Source: DASCQC01 sp036012865
Lineage (GTDB): Bacteria > Pseudomonadota > Gammaproteobacteria > Comchoanobacterales > Comchoanobacteraceae
Length of the DNA stretch: 64,000 nucleotides
Assembly: GCA_036012865.1 (NCBI GenBank)
Contig: DASCQC010000026.1
Span: 62,001 to 126,000 of the forward strand
Direction: 5' to 3'
Positions 53,369-62,389 of the stretch are shown here, one piece after another (position 1 is the first letter of the stretch; the number at the start of each line of letters is the position of its first letter). A program made the translations under genes and the position numbers. Below the pieces are notes generated by a model. That model was given only the letters and a program-made list of their open reading frames with translations. It was not told the origin of the DNA and made no database searches.

Positions 53369-53910
53369 ACCTTATTACCTTTACCCTGAAAAAAAGCCAT
53401 GCGACCCAATACTTTATCCTTCAAAACAAAAGAGTGATAAATCACTGCAGCTATGTGCAACAGCAGTAAAGTCAATAACCCGTAATTTAATAAAAAATGA
53501 ACTTTATTCAATACGTCCGCTAATGATTTAGACTCATCTACCGGCAATGCAACTACCCCCAACAAAGGCAGTCTTGGGTGATACCCAGCATAACTAGACA
53601 TCAACCAACCTGAAAGGGGTATGGCAACCATCATGACATAGATTGAATAATGAGTTATTTTTGCAGCTCTTTTTTGCCACAGGGGAAAGTTTGCTAAACT
53701 AGGAACTGTTGTCAGCAAACGATTGATCAACCTTACTACAACAAGCATTAAAAGAATTAATCCTAGAGTCTTATGCCTTCCATATAAAATAAACTTGAAG
53801 GGCTTATCAGCGCGCTGCATAAGGTAACCCAATGCAATCTGGTATAAAAAAACACCTGCCATCAACCAATGTAAAACTCTAGAAAAAAAAGAGTATTGTG
53901 TTTCGTTCAA
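53365..53910 (-). CDS. Cytochrome b561
   Basis: A 181-residue membrane protein with four helices and six His (14, 46, 87, 138, 152 and 159) positioned as in bacterial cytochrome b561, which binds two haems and can move electrons between quinol and periplasmic partners such as superoxide. The start is TTG at 53910, directly after the ftsB stop with AAGGA at good distance, so it is expressed with eno-ftsB. Physiological partner is unknown. Confidence 0.88.
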   Translation of the reverse strand: MNETQYSFFSRVLHWLMAGVFLYQIALGYLMQRADKPFKFILYGRHKTLGLILLMLVVVRLINRLLTTVPSLANFPLWQKRAAKITHYSIYVMMVAIPLSGWLMSSYAGYHPRLPLLGVVALPVDESKSLADVLNKVHFLLNYGLLTLLLLHIAAVIYHSFVLKDKVLGRMAFFQGKGNKV

Positions 53911-54201
53911 CTACTCATCCTTAATCTGATAATAGGTTTCTCCCTTACCCAACATGCCTAACTTTTCACGAGCATATTCTTCAATGGCCTGATCTGACTG
54001 AAGATATTGTATCTCTTTTTCCATTTTTTCATTATGATATAATAACTCAACCTTTTTCTCATTTTGTAAAAAAAGGAAATGTTTGAGCTGGCGATATCTA
54101 TGAATACCATTATCATTCCACATACGTGACTGCATAGCAACAATCCCCATAACCTGGATGGCAATAACAATAATAATTCCCTTAGATAACTGGCTATTCA
54201 C
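53911..54201 (-). CDS. ftsB: Cell-division protein FtsB
   Basis: A 96-residue bitopic protein with one membrane helix (about 6-25), a Leu-rich coiled coil (about 37-70) and a C-terminal segment EEYAREKLGMLGKGETYYQI fitting DivIC/FtsB. It forms the FtsQLB divisome complex. Position after eno (9-base gap) is the classical eno-ftsB arrangement. Confidence 0.9.
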   Translation of the reverse strand: MNSQLSKGIIIVIAIQVMGIVAMQSRMWNDNGIHRYRQLKHFLFLQNEKKVELLYHNEKMEKEIQYLQSDQAIEEYAREKLGMLGKGETYYQIKDE

Positions 54202-54210
54202 TTAATTATA

Positions 54211-55506
54211 TTAGCCCTTATGAGATTGTAAATGCAAGTCAAACAAGGCATTAACCTTGGTAAATTGTGCCCGTTGGTCTAATTTTTCAATTTCTAACAG
54301 CCGATTGTATTTTGCTGTGCGCTCAGATCGACAGGTTGACCCCGTTTTAATTTGGGAAACTTGCATACCCACACAAATATCCGCTATAGCAATATCCTCG
54401 GTATCACCCGAACGATGCGAAAGCATAGACTGCCACCCACAATTCTTGGTAACATTGATCGCACTGATAGCTTCAGACAAGGTACCAACTTGGTTGGGTT
54501 TAATTAAAACAGCATTGGCTAATTTTAAATCGATACCTTCACCTATTCGCTTATGATTGGTAACAAACAAATCATCCCCAATACACTGAACCTTGCTACC
54601 TAAACTCTTAACCATCTGTTGCCAACCGCTCCAATCATCTTCAGCAAAACCATCCTCTATAGATACAATGGGGTATTTCTCCACCCAGCCGGATATCACA
54701 CTCAACCATTCATCGGCATCATAAAAAGTGCCTTGATGACAATATTTACCTTTTCGATACAACTCATTTGCAGCACAATCAAGAGCAAAACACACATGCT
54801 CACCCAGTTTATAGCGCGAACCTTCTATGACTTTCGTCAAAAGATCTAAGGCTTCGTCAACCGAACTGATATTGGGAGCAATCCCCCCCTCATCGCCAAC
54901 AGTAGTTGCCACACCCTGACTGGAGAGATGTTGTTTTAAAAGAGCAAAGAGCTCACTTGCACACCTAATAGAATCAGCAAAGCTATCAAAGCCAAAAGGT
55001 ACAATCATAACCTCCTGGATTTCCAACTTATTATTTGCGTGAGCCCCCCCATTAATCACATTGACAAATGGAATAGGTAATTTAACGTCATCACTATCTT
55101 TTAATAAACTCTTATAAAAATCATTTTGATCCACTAATGAGCTTAATTTGGCATAAGCCAATGAAATCGCCAACAGTGAGTTGGCCCCAAGCCTTGACTT
55201 ATTTGTTGTGCCATCTATCTCGATGAGTTGTTGATCAAACAAACTCTGTTCTCCCAACTCAAAACCTAATAAATGAGGTATTAACTCCTTATCCAACGCA
55301 CTAATAACTTCGGCAACTCCCAGGCCCAGGTATCTATCTGAATGGCTATCCCTCAGCTCTAAAGCCTCATAAGAACCGCACGAAGCTCCAGATGGAGATG
55401 TTGCCTGGGCAACATGACCCTGCATAGAATACATAATACAACGAATCGTTGGCCTCCCCCTTGAGTCCAACACTTCAACACATACAATATTTTTTATTTT
55501 ATTCAT
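54211..55506 (-). CDS. eno: Enolase
   Basis: A 431-residue glycolytic enzyme interconverting 2-phosphoglycerate and phosphoenolpyruvate. Motifs: SGASCGSYEALELRD (SGAST loop with Thr replaced by Cys), GDEGGIAPN, SIEDGFAEDDW, KPNQVGTLSE (catalytic Lys) and SHRSGDTED. ATG 55506 was chosen; a GTG at 55518 is in frame. The start overlaps the kdsA stop by 8 bases. PEP produced here is also a substrate of KdsA. The loop at about 41-45 and Tyr in place of the usual Arg after it mark a somewhat diverged enolase. Confidence 0.97.
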   Translation of the reverse strand: MNKIKNIVCVEVLDSRGRPTIRCIMYSMQGHVAQATSPSGASCGSYEALELRDSHSDRYLGLGVAEVISALDKELIPHLLGFELGEQSLFDQQLIEIDGTTNKSRLGANSLLAISLAYAKLSSLVDQNDFYKSLLKDSDDVKLPIPFVNVINGGAHANNKLEIQEVMIVPFGFDSFADSIRCASELFALLKQHLSSQGVATTVGDEGGIAPNISSVDEALDLLTKVIEGSRYKLGEHVCFALDCAANELYRKGKYCHQGTFYDADEWLSVISGWVEKYPIVSIEDGFAEDDWSGWQQMVKSLGSKVQCIGDDLFVTNHKRIGEGIDLKLANAVLIKPNQVGTLSEAISAINVTKNCGWQSMLSHRSGDTEDIAIADICVGMQVSQIKTGSTCRSERTAKYNRLLEIEKLDQRAQFTKVNALFDLHLQSHKG

Positions 55507-56329
55507 AAGCCTTTTCACTAGCCTGTTTTCTATTTAACTTATCTAACTCAACTAACTCCTTAAGTAACGAATACATCTTATCTAGTGGCCATGCATTAGG
55601 GCCATCACTTAACGCCCTCTCTGGAGAAGGGTGTGTTTCCATAAAAAGACCATCAACACCACATGTCACAGCAGCTTTAGCCAAATAAGGAACATACTGT
55701 CTTTGACCCGAAGAAACCCCTCCTCCAGCTCCAGGAAGCTGAACAGAGTGCGTAGCATCAAACACGACAGGAGCCATTGAACGCATGACCGATAGACCTC
55801 GAAAATCCACAACAAGGTTATGATAACCAAAAGACGAGCCTCTCTCACAAAGCCAAATATCATGGGAAGCATACTCTTTTGCCTTTTCATAGACAAAACG
55901 CATATCCTCGGGGGCTAAAAACTGCCCTTTCTTAATATTAACAACTTTGCCTGTTTTTGCTGCCGCCGTAATCAAATCAGTTTGTCTGCATAAAAAGGCC
56001 GGTATTTGAATAACATCAACAACTTCTGCTATTTCATTGAGCCCCTCAACCTCATGAACATCCGTAACCACTGGGAGGTTAAACTGCTGTTTTACTTCTT
56101 GTAAAATTGCCAACCCTTTCTCTTTACCAACCCCCCTAAAACTAGAAAGTGATGTTCGATTCGCCTTGTCGAAAGAAGCTTTAAACACCAAAGGGATATC
56201 TAATAACTCAGCCCATTCTTTCAATTGACCCGCGATCTCATGCACCAGGGCACGTGACTCAATAACACAGGGGCCAGCGATAAGAAAAAACCTTGAAAGA
56301 TCTTGCGTGCGATTAACTAACCAATTCAT
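55499..56329 (-). CDS. kdsA: KDO-8-phosphate synthase
   Basis: A 276-residue TIM-barrel enzyme condensing PEP with arabinose-5-phosphate for LPS synthesis. FFLIAGPCVIES at the N terminus, KASFDKANRTS, TDVHE, QIPAFLCRQTDL, KKGQFLAPEDM, CERGSSFGYHNLVVD and DATHSVQLPG all match the family. It lies between pyrG (17-base overlap) and eno (8-base overlap), the pyrG-kdsA-eno order common in gammaproteobacteria. Confidence 0.97.
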   Translation of the reverse strand: MNWLVNRTQDLSRFFLIAGPCVIESRALVHEIAGQLKEWAELLDIPLVFKASFDKANRTSLSSFRGVGKEKGLAILQEVKQQFNLPVVTDVHEVEGLNEIAEVVDVIQIPAFLCRQTDLITAAAKTGKVVNIKKGQFLAPEDMRFVYEKAKEYASHDIWLCERGSSFGYHNLVVDFRGLSVMRSMAPVVFDATHSVQLPGAGGGVSSGQRQYVPYLAKAAVTCGVDGLFMETHPSPERALSDGPNAWPLDKMYSLLKELVELDKLNRKQASEKAYE

Positions 56330-57920
56330 TTAATTTCCTTTCTTTATATTCCATTGCCGCCTGTATATAGGATTTAAATAACGGGTGACACTCTCTTGGC
56401 TTTGAGAGAAATTCAGGGTGAAACTGACAACCAATAAACCAAGGGTGACCCTCAATCTCGACAATGTCTATTAAATCATTTTCTGAAACTCCAGATACCT
56501 TAAAACTGGAATCATTAAAATTACTTATAAACATAGGATTAAACTCATACCGATGCCTATGTCTCTCCTCCACCTTCTCTTTTCCATAAAAGTTTGCCGC
56601 ATTGGAACCCTTCTTGATCGTTGTTGTCTGCAATCCTAAACGCATCGTTCCCCCTAAATCCATCCCCTTTTGCCAATCTGATATGGTTGCTATGACAGGG
56701 TGCTCAGCTTTAACATCAAATTCTGTGCTGTTGGCATTCAACCCTAGAACATTACAGGCATATTCAATAACACAAACCTGCATACCTAAACAAATACCAA
56801 AATAAGGAACATGCTTTTCTCTGGCATACTTAGCTGCCATCACCTTTCCATCAATACCTCTTTCACCAAAACCCCCTGGAATTAAAATAGCATCGCATTC
56901 ATCTAAGGTTGATATATTGTCTATTAAATTTTCTGAATTGATATATCGAATATCAATTTTACAACAGTGAAAAATACCGGCATGTACCAATGCTTCGGCA
57001 ATAGATTTGTAAGCATCCTCTAGGTTAGTATACTTACCAACCAAACCAATAATGACTGAGCCATCAGGATTTAGGTAGTTATGAACCACTGCCTTCCAAT
57101 CACCTAGATCATGGTGCTTATATTCTAAATTCAAATTTTTTGCGACTAATTCACCAATTTTTTGTTGCTTCAAAAGTAATGGGATTTCATAGATACACTT
57201 AACATCTTCAAGTGTAGCTACTTTGTCTTTATCCACATTGGTAAATAAGGCTATTTTTTCTTTTAGCGAAGGAGCTAAGGGTTGAGCTGATCGACACCAA
57301 ATCAAATCAGGCTGAATTCCTATTGATCGAAGCTCTTTAACAGAGTGTTGTGTCGGTTTAGTTTTCATTTCTCCTGAAGCTTCAATGTACGGCACCAGGG
57401 TCAAATGTATAAACATAGTACGGTCCATACCATATTTCACTCTCATTTGACGAATAGCCTCTAGAAAAGGCAGGGATTCAATATCACCAATCGTACCCCC
57501 CACTTCAACCAAAGCAACATCAGAACCTTCAGCTCCCCTCAAAATCCATTCTTCAATCTGATTAGTGATATGTGGAATGACTTGAATCGTTGCCCCTAAA
57601 TAATCTCCTTTACGCTCCTTTCTTGTAACCTCAGCGTATACTTTACCTGAAGTAAAATTATTATATTTTTTCATTCTTACTTTAGTGAAACGTTCATAGT
57701 GACCTAAATCTAGATCTGTTTCTGAGCCATCATCAGTGACATAAACCTCTCCATGCTGATAAGGACTCATGGTTCCTGGGTCTATATTGATGTAAGGGTC
57801 TAATTTAATAAAGGTGACATTAACACCATAGGCCTCTAGCAATGAGCCCAATGATGAAGAGGCTATGCCTTTGCCCAGTGATGATACAACACCCCCTGTG
57901 ATGAATATAAACTTCGCCAT
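56313..57920 (-). CDS. pyrG: CTP synthase
   Basis: 535 residues (E. coli 545). N-terminal synthetase domain begins MAKFIFITGGVVSSLGKG with the P loop, and the C-terminal glutamine amidotransferase has FGICLGMQ (nucleophilic Cys) and the QFHPEF His-Glu. It makes CTP from UTP and glutamine; CTP also feeds KdsB. ATG 57920 (AGGG upstream) is preferred to a longer frame reaching 57971. Confidence 0.98.
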   Translation of the reverse strand: MAKFIFITGGVVSSLGKGIASSSLGSLLEAYGVNVTFIKLDPYINIDPGTMSPYQHGEVYVTDDGSETDLDLGHYERFTKVRMKKYNNFTSGKVYAEVTRKERKGDYLGATIQVIPHITNQIEEWILRGAEGSDVALVEVGGTIGDIESLPFLEAIRQMRVKYGMDRTMFIHLTLVPYIEASGEMKTKPTQHSVKELRSIGIQPDLIWCRSAQPLAPSLKEKIALFTNVDKDKVATLEDVKCIYEIPLLLKQQKIGELVAKNLNLEYKHHDLGDWKAVVHNYLNPDGSVIIGLVGKYTNLEDAYKSIAEALVHAGIFHCCKIDIRYINSENLIDNISTLDECDAILIPGGFGERGIDGKVMAAKYAREKHVPYFGICLGMQVCVIEYACNVLGLNANSTEFDVKAEHPVIATISDWQKGMDLGGTMRLGLQTTTIKKGSNAANFYGKEKVEERHRHRYEFNPMFISNFNDSSFKVSGVSENDLIDIVEIEGHPWFIGCQFHPEFLSKPRECHPLFKSYIQAAMEYKERKLNELVS

Positions 57921-57975
57921 ACTTACCCTATCATTAAAATCAAGAAAAATTGTAACAAAAAATACTGTCAAATGG

Positions 57976-58422
57976 CTAGATATTCATAGGTTTTTTTACA
58001 TTAATCTTATTAAACGCCTCAACCCAGACAAATCTTGGCCAATAAATAAACGTTGTGGGTCTCAAAATATTCTCCACAACGCAGTAAATACGTTTTATAT
58101 TTCCGCTATTCAACTGCAATCCCAACAGAACATTACCTTGGGATACTTTAAACCAATAACAGCGATTATCAAGACCTCTAATCAGGAAAGAATCCAATTG
58201 AATAGCCACATAACTTGGGCAATAAATATCCCACACACCCTGCAACAGCTCTTGCCTATCCACTATTGCCCCACAAGGCAAATCACAGGCCTCTCTAGGC
58301 CTTCTCCCCCACAAGGCAAATGAATATCCACGACCCGGCTGATAAACCCATAAAAAAGCTTGCTCATGATTAAACCTTGATGAATATAATTGCTTTTGAT
58401 GATAATACTTAATAATTTGCAT
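57976..58422 (-). CDS. Unknown protein
   Basis: A 148-residue protein of no recognised family, rich in aromatic residues, without signal peptide or membrane segment. AGGAGG lies 4-5 bases before ATG 58422; an in-frame ATG 58437 would include that site and is rejected. The middle of the gene (58269-58321) carries a direct repeat around a palindrome encoding WGRRPREACDLPCG, which reads like an insertion. It precedes pyrG by about 55 bases. An opposite-strand frame (57865-58323) has no ribosome site and overlaps pyrG. Confidence 0.6.
   Translation of the reverse strand: MQIIKYYHQKQLYSSRFNHEQAFLWVYQPGRGYSFALWGRRPREACDLPCGAIVDRQELLQGVWDIYCPSYVAIQLDSFLIRGLDNRCYWFKVSQGNVLLGLQLNSGNIKRIYCVVENILRPTTFIYWPRFVWVEAFNKINVKKPMNI
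58269..58321. repeat. 15-bp direct repeats flanking a palindrome
   Basis: CCCCACAAGGCAAAT occurs at 58269-58283 and 58307-58321. Between them AGGCC-TCTCT-AGGCCT forms an inverted repeat. The element stays in frame within the unknown gene, reminiscent of small palindromic insertions in rickettsial coding regions, but homology is not claimed. Confidence 0.7.
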
Positions 58423-58543
58423 AAACCCTCCTAACATGAGCTTAAAACACCATTATAGAGAACATAAGGAGTACATGTCACGGGTTTAAATAACCACACG
58501 CTACCCTCCACAACCACATATAAAGTCGAAATGACTGATAATA

Positions 58544-58572
58544 TTGATTTTTTTAAATAAAAATGTTATAAT
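58544..58572 (+). promoter_or_regulatory. Promoter giving a leaderless LRR mRNA
   Basis: TTGATT (58544-58549), a 17-base spacer and perfect TATAAT (58567-58572). The LRR gene's ATG is at 58578, only five bases after the -10, where transcription would begin. No Shine-Dalgarno is present. A leaderless message is predicted. Confidence 0.65.
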
Positions 58573-58577
58573 GAGTC

Positions 58578-59063
58578 ATGAATATTAAAGAGCTAAATAA
58601 CCTACTTAAAAACAATCAATCATTCTTGAATTTATCTCATCAACAACTCAATGATGAATGTGCCACAATGATTGCTCAACACTTAGAAAAAAATGATTGC
58701 AAAACTGTCTACTTAAACCTAAGCAATAACTGTATTTTGTCAGGTGGCGCACAACACATATCTACCGCCATATCCACACCCAAATGCCCACTAAAGTCAC
58801 TTAATCTTAACAATAATTTTATAGGACCCCAAGGAGCCATTGCCCTTGCCCAAGCCCTTATCCATTCAAAACTAAAATCACTAAAACTTGAAAATAATTT
58901 TATTGGCCCATCTGGAGCCATTGCCTTTATGAGCGCCTTTAAAAACCAAGAATGCTCACTCAAATATTTATACTTGAAATTTAATCATATCGGCCCCCAT
59001 ATCTTTCACTCCATCTTGATTGCTCTGCAATCTACACCGATCAATACCTTTATCCAGTTCTAA
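58578..59063 (+). CDS. Small leucine-rich repeat protein (RNI type)
   Basis: A 161-residue protein made largely of LRRs of the ribonuclease-inhibitor/NLR kind, e.g. LKSLNLNNNFIGPQGAIALA and LKSLKLENNFIGPSGAIAFM, each 28 residues long. There is no signal peptide or membrane helix. Such repeats mediate protein contacts and are abundant in eukaryotes and in effectors of intracellular bacteria. It is a different LRR subclass from the protein at 35157-36080. Expression appears leaderless. Function unknown. Confidence 0.75.
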   Translation: MNIKELNNLLKNNQSFLNLSHQQLNDECATMIAQHLEKNDCKTVYLNLSNNCILSGGAQHISTAISTPKCPLKSLNLNNNFIGPQGAIALAQALIHSKLKSLKLENNFIGPSGAIAFMSAFKNQECSLKYLYLKFNHIGPHIFHSILIALQSTPINTFIQF

Positions 59064-59174
59064 TCATGGTAATACTCTTATTAAATCACACCTACCTCAT
59101 TCTCTAACATTATTCTTATATATAGGTTGAATAAAGGCTACTCGCTACTTAGACTAGAGCAAGGAGGAGTCCGT

Positions 59175-60419
59175 ATGCTCAATGAAACTTTATATTCCAT
59201 TTTAGCTGCCTTAACTTTATGTGTTGCTGCAGCCACCTTAATCAATACTTTATTAGCTCACCAAACCATCAAAGAAAATCAAAAGACCTTACTCCATCTA
59301 TTAACATTAAGAGAACAAAGTATTAACAACACCCATGAAAAAATAAGATCCTTACAGCAATCCACCAACGAATTCTTAAACCTCCATAAAAAAAACCAAG
59401 AAAACCTCGAACTAAAGCTGTCTCAATCCATTGAAAAGAATATTCGACAAATTATGCAGTCCAGTCGTGAACAGCTTTTTATTCAACTCAGACAACATCA
59501 AAGCCACACCAATGATTCATTAACAGCTTTACAAAAGAACATAGATGCCCACCTTAAATCTATCAGTGGACAAGTTGATCAACGGTTATCTAAAGGGTTT
59601 GAAAAATCTCATGAAGTCTTTGGCGACGTCATTAAGCGTCTCATTTTGATTGACAAAGCACAAGAACGCATCGCAGAACTTTCAACCCATGTTACTGACT
59701 TACAAAGTGTATTAACAGATAAAAAATCAAGGGGCGCTTTTGGTGAAACCCAATTAATAACCCTAGTTCGTAATGTCATTCCTGAAAAACATTTCAAACT
59801 ACAAGCAACCTTATCAAACGGCAAAAGAGTAGACTGCCTACTAACCATGCCACAGCCTACTGGAGACATCCCTATTGACGCTAAGTTTCCTTTAGAAAAC
59901 TATCGAAATTACATTAAAGCCCAAAATACAACCGATAAACATAAAGCACTTACCACGTTCAAACAGGATGTAAAAAAGCATATTCAAGATATTGCAGACC
60001 GGTACTATATTCCAGGAGAAACATCCGAAGGAGCTATCATGTACGTCCCTGCAGAAGCTGTGTTTGCTGAGATTCATGCTGAACTCACAGATGTTGTGGA
60101 GTTTGCCCATTCACTCAAAGTCTGGATAGCTTCCCCCACAACCATGATGGCCATATTAAATACGGCGCTCTCTGTACTCAAAGATCAAGCTACCCGTAAC
60201 CACATGGACACGATGAAATATCATTTAAAAATGTTAAGCCAAGATTTTGGTCGCTTTCAAAAACGCATGGATAAACTTGCCAACCACATTGGGCAAGCTA
60301 ATGATGATGTTGGACAGGTACACACCTCTTCTAAAAAACTTACCCAGAGATTTCAAGACATTGAAAGCTTGAAAATAAGCGCCCCCTCTAAAGAACCCTC
60401 CGCTGAATTGGAAGTATAA
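59175..60419 (+). CDS. rmuC: DNA recombination protein RmuC
   Basis: A 414-residue protein: N-terminal membrane helix (about 5-25), a long coiled coil (about 35-200) and the RmuC nuclease-like core with SRGAFGETQLITLVRNVIP, RVDCLLTMPQ, PIDAKFPLENY and MYVPAEAVFAEI. RmuC limits inversions at short repeats. GGAGGAG 6 bases before ATG 59175 fixes the start; the longer frame from 59127 is rejected. Confidence 0.9.
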   Translation: MLNETLYSILAALTLCVAAATLINTLLAHQTIKENQKTLLHLLTLREQSINNTHEKIRSLQQSTNEFLNLHKKNQENLELKLSQSIEKNIRQIMQSSREQLFIQLRQHQSHTNDSLTALQKNIDAHLKSISGQVDQRLSKGFEKSHEVFGDVIKRLILIDKAQERIAELSTHVTDLQSVLTDKKSRGAFGETQLITLVRNVIPEKHFKLQATLSNGKRVDCLLTMPQPTGDIPIDAKFPLENYRNYIKAQNTTDKHKALTTFKQDVKKHIQDIADRYYIPGETSEGAIMYVPAEAVFAEIHAELTDVVEFAHSLKVWIASPTTMMAILNTALSVLKDQATRNHMDTMKYHLKMLSQDFGRFQKRMDKLANHIGQANDDVGQVHTSSKKLTQRFQDIESLKISAPSKEPSAELEV

Positions 60420-60475
60420 CAACAGCATTAGATAGCTTGAATTCAAAAAAAGAAAACCTCCCACCTACCCATACC

Positions 60476-60504
60476 TTGACATAAAATCACTCTTATGTTA
60501 CATT
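60476..60504 (+). promoter_or_regulatory. Possible promoter of the unknown membrane protein
   Basis: TTGACA (60476-60481), a 17-base spacer and TACATT (60499-60504), about 138 bases before the start at 60642. A second -10-like TATAAC is further down without a good -35. Confidence 0.4.
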
Positions 60505-60641
60505 TTTCAGCAACTAGGGTATAACTTATAAACCTTTAAAGCCCTTGTTAACAAAACAGCCCACCTATGTTGATTTATATCAAGCGCTATTTTATAATCT
60601 ATGCTTATGACCACACCGTCACTAACCGAGGATATTTAATC

Positions 60642-61622
60642 ATGGCAATGTCAATTAGCAACATCTCCAATGAAAAAACCAAACACGCTGAACCATCTAG
60701 TAACCAGGATGAGTCTACATGGTTCAAACTCCTACGAAAGACGATCACAATTGTAGTGCTTCTGTGGGCAATGACATACTTTATTCCGTTTCTTTCTGTT
60801 TCAGGTTTTTTTCAGTATTGCTCCATGGGGTTTATGGCCATGAGCCTTACCTTTGGCCTTAGTCAGGACAATAAGAAAGCTCCTCTTTCAAAAGCAACCT
60901 ATGATGATAATGGTGATTTAAAATCTCAGTTTCCTCTAGGAATTAAACACCCCGTATCACTTTTCCTTCTGCTTGGACTGATCAGTTGTTTATGCAGCCT
61001 AGCAGCCAATGAAGTTTATACTACTGCCTCTATTTGGGCCTTACCCGCCGTACTATTATTAGGCACATCAGTGGTCTCAAGCTTTTACATTCTCTACCTA
61101 TCCTGTCGTTATTTTATGCACATAGTATCAGATTTTGACAACCCATCAGGCCTTGAAGATCAAATCATCTCAGGAATTGCATTCAGCACAATAGTTTATG
61201 AATTTTCAACCATTCTTATGCATTTTTTGGCAATATACTTTACTGGCTTAACTGGAATTCATGCAGCCATGACGAAAGACATCGTTTTCTACGCCCTAAA
61301 ATTTGTTGAAGTCATATGCTTCTCTTCACGTGCCTATGATAACCTCAGCGCTGATAGCATCTGGTCATCCATGAAAGAAATCTATCAAGACATTATGAAC
61401 GTCCTACCTATCAACACCATTAAAGAAGCTATGTATAAATCAAACACTGAAATCACTTCCGAGCCCAGCAACAAAAATGCCGTAGACACGCTAAACTCAG
61501 CAGGAATATTAGCTGGAAACTTTGCTGGGCAAGTCATAAACCAACAATCAGCGTTAAGTGATAAGCCTCATGCCATCGAGGACGGTGACGGTCATAGTAG
61601 GGTTAAAAGATTAGATAATTAA
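60642..61622 (+). CDS. Unknown multi-pass membrane protein
   Basis: A 326-residue protein of no recognised family. Five or six hydrophobic segments lie between about residues 30 and 240, with a hydrophilic N terminus (SNEKTKHAEPSSNQDES) and a polar C-terminal tail of about 75 residues. ATG 60642 has GAGGA 9 bases upstream; the open frame from 60567 lacks a ribosome site. Its general build resembles the membrane proteins at 31.5-37.3 kb, but no clear sequence match is visible. It is followed by a hairpin and a convergent lipoprotein gene. Confidence 0.6.
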   Translation: MAMSISNISNEKTKHAEPSSNQDESTWFKLLRKTITIVVLLWAMTYFIPFLSVSGFFQYCSMGFMAMSLTFGLSQDNKKAPLSKATYDDNGDLKSQFPLGIKHPVSLFLLLGLISCLCSLAANEVYTTASIWALPAVLLLGTSVVSSFYILYLSCRYFMHIVSDFDNPSGLEDQIISGIAFSTIVYEFSTILMHFLAIYFTGLTGIHAAMTKDIVFYALKFVEVICFSSRAYDNLSADSIWSSMKEIYQDIMNVLPINTIKEAMYKSNTEITSEPSNKNAVDTLNSAGILAGNFAGQVINQQSALSDKPHAIEDGDGHSRVKRLDN

Positions 61623-61635
61623 ATGATTAGACCCT

Positions 61636-61673
61636 TAAAAAAAGGCCCATTCCTTGAAGTAGAAATGAGCCTT
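61636..61673 (-). terminator. Rho-independent terminator of the lipoprotein gene
   Basis: On the minus strand AAGGCTCATT pairs with AATGGGCCTT (one mismatch) around a 12-base loop, followed by TTTTT. It is 20 bases after the lipoprotein stop, in the convergent gap. Confidence 0.75.
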
Positions 61674-61694
61674 AGAACAAATAAAATAATTGAA

Positions 61695-62141
61695 TTAGGA
61701 AATAGTCTCTTTCTTAGCTGGAATAGGCTTTTTAGAAGCCGCTAATATACTCTGTGGGGTTTTAAACCTAGCCATTTTACAATGCATTGATTTGGCCTTA
61801 ACCTGAACAGCTTCATAAGAGCCCTTTAATCGTGCAAACTCTTTTGACTCAGGCGAATTCTTACCGTCCATCGTTAAAAAGATAAAAGGTGTTAATACAG
61901 CCCCTGCAGTGGCTTTAGCAATGTCTTTACGTGCTTTAGTACGCAAACTTCCATGCATTTTATTTAGCTTTGTACAAAGCCTATTATTTTCAACCATCAA
62001 CTGCTGACAATTTTGGTTTTTATAAGTTGAAACCGATACATAACTAGCTGAAATATCATCCGGATCTTCGGCACACCCAGCCAACACACTCAACGATAAA
62101 GCAAGCCCGGCACTGACCATTAAACCTTTATTAAAACTCAT
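61695..62141 (-). CDS. Lipoprotein of unknown function
   Basis: A 148-residue protein with a lipoprotein signal: hydrophobic h-region and lipobox LAGC, with the lipidated Cys at 23. The mature part has a conserved-looking YVSVSTYKNQNCQQLMVEN, a helical segment and a short hydrophobic stretch (GAVLTPFIFLTMDG). Proteobacterial lipoproteins with this YVS..Y...C.QL pattern are known but uncharacterised. Asp after the first residues is not at +2, so outer-membrane sorting is expected. Confidence 0.75.
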   Translation of the reverse strand: MSFNKGLMVSAGLALSLSVLAGCAEDPDDISASYVSVSTYKNQNCQQLMVENNRLCTKLNKMHGSLRTKARKDIAKATAGAVLTPFIFLTMDGKNSPESKEFARLKGSYEAVQVKAKSMHCKMARFKTPQSILAASKKPIPAKKETIS

Positions 62142-62233
62142 TCACATTCTCCATAAATATTGAAAATATTTAACTAAAATTTATAACTTAATTTATCTGT
62201 TCTAAGCAAATAAATTTTTTAGCTAAACTCTTG

Positions 62234-62307
62234 CGCGCCCGGAAGGATTCGAACCTCCGACCGCCTGGTTCGTAGCCAGGTACTCTATCCAGCTGAGCTA
62301 CGGGCGC
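62234..62307 (-). tRNA. tRNA-Arg (anticodon ACG)
   Basis: Acceptor GCGCCCG/CGGGCGC, anticodon stem CCTGG/CCAGG around CTACGAA, T-loop TTCGAAT. Anticodon ACG, to be edited to ICG, reads CGU/CGC/CGA. The discriminator is G and CCA is not encoded. Confidence 0.97.
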
Positions 62308-62389
62308 TTGGAATTATCTTATCAACCCTGTTAAGGGGATGCAATAAAATTACTTGGTTTATGTTCTCATTCAATGTATATTTACATTC

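Noticed and set aside
57865..58323. Plus-strand frame of 152 codons opposite the pyrG start and the unknown gene
   Set aside because: No ribosome site, overlaps the conserved pyrG N terminus, and the minus-strand gene has AGGAGG.
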